This document shows, piece after piece, positions 59,459 to 64,000 of a stretch of 64,000 nt of DNA. Made by a program: the position numbers and the translations under genes. How positions within the stretch are numbered: position 1 is the first letter of the stretch; every line of letters begins with the position of its first letter. The notes below the pieces were generated by a model that was not told where the DNA came from, ran no database searches, and was given only the letters and a program-made list of their open reading frames with translations. This stretch comes from Clostridia bacterium (GTDB taxonomy: Bacteria > Bacillota > Clostridia > Oscillospirales > CAG-272), in contig JAFUIQ010000052.1 in NCBI GenBank assembly GCA_017468385.1, positions 52,160-116,159 on the forward strand, read 5' to 3'.

Positions 59459-61069
59459 TTATTTTTTTGCTTTTTTTATGAAACCGATACCGACATAGAG
59501 GATAATCAGCACCCATGCCGCCGCTAACGCTCCAAGCAAAGTCACCGATGCGGCGGGCAACGCCCCCAATTCGGTTTTATTGCCGGCCGTATTCCCGCCC
59601 TCCGTGGATCTCTGATCCAGCCGGTACAGCGATGTCATATCGGCAAACAGTTTTTCCATGTACGCCTCGTCCACCGTTTCCTTACGGCGGATGGATTTGG
59701 TGACATTTTCAATCATCTGTCCGGACGCATCCCGCAGAGACACCGATCCGTTGAACACGGGGGTAACGAATGTATTCTCCGTATTGGCAAGCAGAAGCTT
59801 GGCGGCCTGAATCTTCACATCGTAATAGGTTTTGTGATCCTCGCCGCAGCGGGACAGATAATCCTGATATTCGTCGGAGTTCTGCGCTTTGGATGTAACA
59901 GGCACATAGCCCTCCGTTTGAGAATAGGCAATCTGCACCTCATTAGTGAGCAAAAACTGGGCAAACAGCCACGATGCCAGCACCTCCTTGGGATCTTCCT
60001 TGTTAAATACGCAGACAGAGGGCCCCTGGGAGATCATGGTGGGATGCTCCGGATCAAACTGGGGAATCGGACGAACCACCGTCTCAAACTCCACCAGGCT
60101 GTCTTCGCTGATATCCGAGAGCGGTGCGTGGGTGCCGATCCATGTGGCACCAGCGGTGGAGTCAATGGCGAAAACGCACTGACCTGCGTTCAGGAAGTTG
60201 CCGGGATAACCATCAATTTTGAAGGTGGTAAAGGCACTGTTTTTCACATGACCGGCAATAGTAAACAGAAGCTCCTTGGTGGTGTCGTTGAAAATCTGAA
60301 TTTCCCCGTCCGGGGTGGAGTACCCTGCCCCTCTCTGGCGAAGCATCTGGATCATCATATTGTCCGTAGATTTGTAGATGAACGGACGCATGACCTTCTG
60401 CCCGTTAACGAGATAGACTCCGTCCGCGTCTTTTTGCGCCGCGGCCTCGGACACTTCCCAGATGAAATCCCACGTCAGCACATCGGGAACGGTATATCCC
60501 AGTTTTTCCACATAGGTTTTATTGATGTAGCATGCCTCGGTGGAGCGCATGAACGGGAATGCATAGTATTCCCCATCCAGAACACATTCCGCAAGGAACT
60601 GGGGGATGATCTCCGCCGGTGTAGGCGAATCGAATTTCACTTCACTGCCGCCCAGACCGTATTTTTCGTTCACAAACAGTTCGTCCAGAGGAACAACAAT
60701 ATTTTTACCCGTACGATAGGTAGCGATATGATCGGGATAGGTGATGCACACATTGGGCGTGGTACGGGTAGCGATATTGGTAATGACATCGTTGTAGATT
60801 TTACCGTAATCCGTATACAAACGAAGATTCACATGAATGTTGGGGTACAGAGCCTGAAAATCCGCGATGGCCTTTTCGTAAATTCTGGTCTGCAGGATGT
60901 TGGTATCGTTTTTGGCCCAGAAAGTGATTTCATATTCCCGGGACAAATCCAACTCCTCGGGCATGACAAAGGGTTCCAGAATACGGGATCCGTGGCATCC
61001 GACCAAGGCAGGCAGCACGATACACACCGCTATCAGAAACGCGGCTATTTTCTTTACAGTATTTTTCAT
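59459..61069 (-). CDS. ABC importer substrate-binding lipoprotein with C-terminal membrane anchor
   Basis: A 536-residue family 1 extracellular solute-binding protein (maltose/glycerol-3-phosphate type). The signal peptide ends in the lipobox LPALVGC (Cys25), and the mature domain starts with YEITFWAKNDTN. Unusually, the C-terminus has a second membrane helix (about 505-528, SVTLLGALAAAWVLIILYVG) followed by KKAKK. The ATG at 61069 overlaps the stop of the upstream permease gene (ATGA); a 73-residue longer frame is a shadow. Ligand is probably a sugar or oligosaccharide; no ATPase gene is present. Confidence 0.87.
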   Translation of the reverse strand: MKNTVKKIAAFLIAVCIVLPALVGCHGSRILEPFVMPEELDLSREYEITFWAKNDTNILQTRIYEKAIADFQALYPNIHVNLRLYTDYGKIYNDVITNIATRTTPNVCITYPDHIATYRTGKNIVVPLDELFVNEKYGLGGSEVKFDSPTPAEIIPQFLAECVLDGEYYAFPFMRSTEACYINKTYVEKLGYTVPDVLTWDFIWEVSEAAAQKDADGVYLVNGQKVMRPFIYKSTDNMMIQMLRQRGAGYSTPDGEIQIFNDTTKELLFTIAGHVKNSAFTTFKIDGYPGNFLNAGQCVFAIDSTAGATWIGTHAPLSDISEDSLVEFETVVRPIPQFDPEHPTMISQGPSVCVFNKEDPKEVLASWLFAQFLLTNEVQIAYSQTEGYVPVTSKAQNSDEYQDYLSRCGEDHKTYYDVKIQAAKLLLANTENTFVTPVFNGSVSLRDASGQMIENVTKSIRRKETVDEAYMEKLFADMTSLYRLDQRSTEGGNTAGNKTELGALPAASVTLLGALAAAWVLIILYVGIGFIKKAKK

Positions 61070-61941
61070 CCCTTGGTACCTCCGCTTGCCACGCCTTCCA
61101 TAATCTTGTTGCGGAAAATGAGGAACAGCACAATCAACGGCACGGAAATCACCACAACCGCCGCCATCATGGCGGGAATATTCTCCCGGCCGAATCCGTT
61201 TTCCCGGATTTCCTGGATTCCGTTGGACAGAAGGTAGTAAGCCTCGTCGTCGGTGATCAGCCGCGGCCACACATAGGAGTTCCAGCACTCGATCACCTTC
61301 AGAATCACGACCGTGACCACGGTAGGCTTACAGATCGGCAGCATCACTTTGAATAGATACTTCAGATCCGATGTACCGTCCACCTTGGCCGCATAATACA
61401 ATTCATCGGGCACCTGCGCGAAATTTTCCTTCAGCAGATACAGATAGAACACCGACATAACCGACGGCAGAATCAATCCGGCAAAGGTGTTGCGCATATC
61501 CAGATTGGTAATGGTTGTGTAATTGGTGATGATCATCATTTCGCTGGGGATCATCATCAGCGACAAAAAGAGAACGAACACGAGATTCTTCCCACGGAAA
61601 TTCAAGCGGGAGAAAGCATATGCCGCCGGCACAATGACAATCAGCATGGTAATCGTGGTGATTACCGTAAAGAGAAACGTGTTCAGAAAATATCTTCCCA
61701 AAGAGACGGTGGTAAAAGCATCGATATAGTTCTGGATAGTGGGAGAGAGCGTATAAAACTTCGGAATATATTCCGCGTTGTACGCACCGTATGCTTTCAC
61801 GGAGGTCAGAAGCATCCAATAGAACGGAAACAGGACCAGCAGCGCCCACAGGGAAAGCAGTGTATAGGTGATACCCTTCTTGATCCGTTCGCGCCTTTGC
61901 GCATTTCTCTCAATTTTTTGATAATCTATCGGTTTTCCCAT
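61066..61941 (-). CDS. Sugar-type ABC importer permease (MalG-like)
   Basis: A 291-residue permease with six membrane helices. The EAA-type cytoplasmic loop ELYYAAKVDGTSDLKYLFKVMLPICKP (residues about 190-215) is the ATPase contact. The start FPFYWMLLTSVK is typical of the second permease of CUT1 importers. GAAGGTGATCGT precedes the ATG at 61941. It lies 13 bases after the first permease gene. No ATPase lies in the operon, so a shared MsmK-type ATPase is expected. Confidence 0.93.
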   Translation of the reverse strand: MGKPIDYQKIERNAQRRERIKKGITYTLLSLWALLVLFPFYWMLLTSVKAYGAYNAEYIPKFYTLSPTIQNYIDAFTTVSLGRYFLNTFLFTVITTITMLIVIVPAAYAFSRLNFRGKNLVFVLFLSLMMIPSEMMIITNYTTITNLDMRNTFAGLILPSVMSVFYLYLLKENFAQVPDELYYAAKVDGTSDLKYLFKVMLPICKPTVVTVVILKVIECWNSYVWPRLITDDEAYYLLSNGIQEIRENGFGRENIPAMMAAVVVISVPLIVLFLIFRNKIMEGVASGGTKG

Positions 61942-61954
61942 ACGATCACCTTCT

Positions 61955-62848
61955 TCAATAATGGACGTGTTTCTTGCTGACAAGAAGATTGATGCACGTG
62001 ATGGTCAGGACAATAGCAAACAGCACCACGGCAGCGGCCGATGCATACGACGGGAATCCGCCGCTGTCCCCATACAGCATGTCGTAAATATATCCCACCA
62101 GCGTGTTCATCTCGGCGGCATTCAGATCCGTGCCGAACAGGGCTACCGCATCGCTGTAGGCCTTGAAGGCACCGATAAAACCAGTAATAATGAGATAGAA
62201 CAGCATGGGAGAAATCATGGGCAATGTGATGCGGGTAAACCTGCGGAAGCGGGATGCGCCGTCCAGTTTTGCCGCATTGTAGTAATCCTGCTTCACGGAG
62301 GACAAGGCGCTGGTCAGAATGAGAATTTTGAACGGCATAACCACCCAGACGGTATAGAAGCAGAGGACAAACATTTTCGCCCAGTACGGGCCGCCGATGA
62401 AATCCACCGAGGGACCGCCGAAGAGATGGATCAGCAGATTGACCAGGCCCTCCGAATAGGCGGTGGGTTTGAACAGGATCATAAATACCAAGCCAACGGC
62501 CAAGGTATTGGTCACGTACGGCAGGAAATAGATCGTTTGGAACAAATTCCGAAGCGGCTGGATGGATGCCAGCCCCATGGAGATCAGAAGAGACAAACCC
62601 GTTGACAGCGGCACAGTGATGATAACCAGAATAAAGGTGTTCTTCAGTGCCTGCAGAAAATAGGGATCCCGCAAAATGTAGGAGTAATTATACGTACCCA
62701 CACCGAAAAAGGTTTGCGAGGCGGAATTGTATCCTTCCTCAAAGGAGTACACAAACACGTCCACCAAAGGATAGACCATAAACACGCCGATAAACAAAAG
62801 CGCAGGCAAAAGATACAGCCACGCCTTGGCACTTCGGTTTTCCATCAT
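61955..62848 (-). CDS. Sugar-type ABC importer permease (MalF-like)
   Basis: A 297-residue permease with six helices; start LYLLPALLFIGVFMVYPLVDVFVYSF is typical of the first permease of CUT1 importers, and DYYNAAKLDGASRFRRFTRITLPMISP is the EAA loop. Tandem ATG codons at 62848 and 62845 follow GGTGACGTGCA; either may be used. It is the first gene of the three-gene operon permease-permease-binding protein. Confidence 0.93.
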   Translation of the reverse strand: MMENRSAKAWLYLLPALLFIGVFMVYPLVDVFVYSFEEGYNSASQTFFGVGTYNYSYILRDPYFLQALKNTFILVIITVPLSTGLSLLISMGLASIQPLRNLFQTIYFLPYVTNTLAVGLVFMILFKPTAYSEGLVNLLIHLFGGPSVDFIGGPYWAKMFVLCFYTVWVVMPFKILILTSALSSVKQDYYNAAKLDGASRFRRFTRITLPMISPMLFYLIITGFIGAFKAYSDAVALFGTDLNAAEMNTLVGYIYDMLYGDSGGFPSYASAAAVVLFAIVLTITCINLLVSKKHVHY

Positions 62849-62962
62849 TGCACGTCACCATGCCCTTCTACTATGTGATAATCCGTATCCGTCACCGTTT
62901 GCGGCTTCCGGATAAATTCATAGAATTCGCTGTCGAAATCATAAAAATCAACAGTATACCAT

Positions 62963-62991
62963 ATTATACCACACATCCCCGCCAATGGCAA
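62963..62991 (-). promoter_or_regulatory. Promoter of the ABC importer operon
   Basis: TTGCCA at 62991-62986 and TATAAT at 62968-62963, 17-base spacer, reverse strand. Confidence 0.82.
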
Positions 62992-63045
62992 GAATTCTGT
63001 CACAACAATTCACGAATGTAAAACGACAAAAAATCCCCAAAGGTA

Positions 63046-63088
63046 TTCCATTTTGCATTTAAAACGTGTATAATATAGGGTAATGGAA
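63046..63088 (+). promoter_or_regulatory. Inverted repeat around the metY -10 region
   Basis: TTCCATT at 63046-63052 and AATGGAA at 63082-63088 flank a TATAAT at 63069-63074. The spacing between the arms is 29 bases. This could be an operator, or a leader hairpin if transcription starts early. I see no SAM riboswitch or S-box here. Confidence 0.4.
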
Positions 63089-63118
63089 TTTTTACCACCC
63101 GATAAGGAGACCCTACCC

Positions 63119-64000
63119 ATGGAAAAGAAAATCGAAACGATATGCGTACAAGGCGGATACACCCCGAAAAACGGTGAGCCCCGCCAGATCCCGATCTATC
63201 AGAGCACTACATTCAAATACGATACCAGTGAAGACATGGGCAAACTGTTCGATCTGGAGGCGGAGGGATATTTCTACTCCCGTCTGGCCAATCCCACCTG
63301 CGATTACGTTGCCAAGAAAATCTGCGAGATGGAAGGCGGTGCCGCCGCCATGCTGACCTCCTCCGGTCAGGCAGCCAATTTCTTCAGTGTATTCAATATT
63401 GCCACCGCAGGTGATCACGTGGTTTCTTCCTCCACCATCTACGGCGGTACATACAATCTGTTTGCGGTCACCATGAAAAAGATGGGCATTGATTTCACCT
63501 TTGTCAGCCCGGACTGCACGGCTGAGGAGCTAAATGCCGCGTTCCGTCCCAACACCAAGGCCGTATTCGGTGAGACCATCGCCAATCCTGCCCTGACCGT
63601 GCTGGATATTGAGAAATTCGCCGATGCTGCCCATGCACACGGCGTTCCGCTGATCATCGACAACACTTTTGCTACGCCCATCAACTGCAAGCCCTTCCGG
63701 TTCGGCGCGGACATCGTGACCCATTCCACCACCAAGTACATGGATGGACACGGCTCCCAGGTGGGCGGATGCATCGTGGATTCCGGCAATTTCGACTGGC
63801 TTGCCCATGCGGACAAGTTCCCCGGCTTGTGCCAGCCCGATGACAGCTATCACGGCGTGGTATACGCAGAGCGTTTCGGCAAGATGGCATTCATCATGAA
63901 GGCCACCGCCCAACTCATGCGTGACTTCGGTGCCACACCGGCTCCGCAGAATGCCTTCCTTTTGAATCTGGGACTGGAAAGTTTGCACGTACGAATGAAG
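63119..64000 (+). CDS. O-acetylhomoserine sulfhydrylase-type PLP enzyme, cut by the window end
   Basis: First 294 residues of a Cys/Met-metabolism PLP enzyme. Features include IPIYQSTTFKY, YSRLANPTCDYVAKKI, SSGQAANFF, STIYGGTYNLF and the PLP lysine Lys206 in THSTTKYMDGHG. The DNTFATPINCKPFRFGAD region fits O-acetylhomoserine aminocarboxypropyltransferase (MetY) better than cystathionine gamma-synthase. AAGGAG precedes the ATG. The reading frame stays open to base 64000, so the C-terminal part (about 130 residues in relatives) lies outside the window. Confidence 0.88.
   Translation, partial: MEKKIETICVQGGYTPKNGEPRQIPIYQSTTFKYDTSEDMGKLFDLEAEGYFYSRLANPTCDYVAKKICEMEGGAAAMLTSSGQAANFFSVFNIATAGDHVVSSSTIYGGTYNLFAVTMKKMGIDFTFVSPDCTAEELNAAFRPNTKAVFGETIANPALTVLDIEKFADAAHAHGVPLIIDNTFATPINCKPFRFGADIVTHSTTKYMDGHGSQVGGCIVDSGNFDWLAHADKFPGLCQPDDSYHGVVYAERFGKMAFIMKATAQLMRDFGATPAPQNAFLLNLGLESLHVRMK

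Noticed and set aside
62992-63118. Possible SAM riboswitch before the metY-like gene
   Set aside because: No S-box conserved core or terminator hairpin could be found; only a promoter and a short inverted repeat are present.
1-64000. CRISPR arrays, insertion sequences and rRNA genes
   Set aside because: No regularly spaced repeats, transposase-like proteins or rRNA-like sequences were seen on reading both strands by eye.

Overview
The window looks like chromosome from an anaerobic, spore-forming member of the Clostridia, probably Oscillospirales-like; that placement is inferred from gene content only. Sporulation genes are present (spoVG, spoVT, an alpha/beta-type SASP, a SpoIIIE/FtsK translocase). 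Regulation is Firmicutes-style (four T-box leaders, a preQ1 riboswitch candidate, many TTGACA/TATAAT promoters with 17-base spacers), and a 2-oxoacid:ferredoxin oxidoreductase points to anaerobic metabolism. I see no insertion sequence, prophage, CRISPR array or rRNA. One tRNA is present, and the last gene is cut by the window end.

Layout. 1-4.0 kb: clpP-clpX, spoVG (reverse) and murC. 4.1-10.3 kb: a DeoR-type regulator followed by a pyruvate-dehydrogenase-type complex in the order E2, E3, fused E1 alpha-beta. 10.3-24.3 kb (all reverse): the most unusual region, described below. 24.3-31.5 kb: MgtC-like protein and cation/proton antiporter, a heterodimeric ABC exporter and an AEC carrier. 31.5-36.1 kb: serS with its T-box, a tandem PII-like protein with a DUF1538 membrane protein, VanZ, and a CAU-anticodon tRNA. 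36.3-48.1 kb: Bcp peroxiredoxin, split chromate-type transporter, a long reverse envelope/housekeeping operon (spoIIIE/ftsK, tmk-like, DJ-1, 5-FCL, CPBP protease, mltG, wecB), a split TSUP transporter and rpsO. 48.4-58.6 kb: pnp, VanY-type peptidase, HtrA protease, DIP1984, topB, spoVT, SASP, queT, free-methionine-sulfoxide reductase. 58.6-64 kb: a lipoprotein, a sugar-type ABC importer and an O-acetylhomoserine sulfhydrylase.

The 10.3-24.3 kb cluster appears to be a branched-chain amino acid system. Three transcription units each start with a consensus promoter and a T-box leader. Reading the specifier loops with one geometry gives AUC (Ile), GUA (Val) and CUC (Leu); the same rule gives UCC (Ser) for the T-box in front of serS in this window, which serves as an internal control. 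The Ile and Val units each begin with a paralogous triple-domain protein (XRE HTH + cupin + acyl-CoA synthetase). The Val unit continues with a P-loop protein, a four-subunit 2-oxoacid:ferredoxin oxidoreductase and a branched-chain aminotransferase. The Leu unit encodes a LeuA-like protein lacking the usual catalytic motifs and a TIM-barrel/acyl-CoA synthetase fusion. T-boxes switch genes on when the cognate tRNA is uncharged, so I infer assimilation: branched-chain carboxylic acids are activated to acyl-CoA, reductively carboxylated by the ferredoxin enzyme, and transaminated to Val, Leu and Ile. Substrate assignments are inference and were not tested here.
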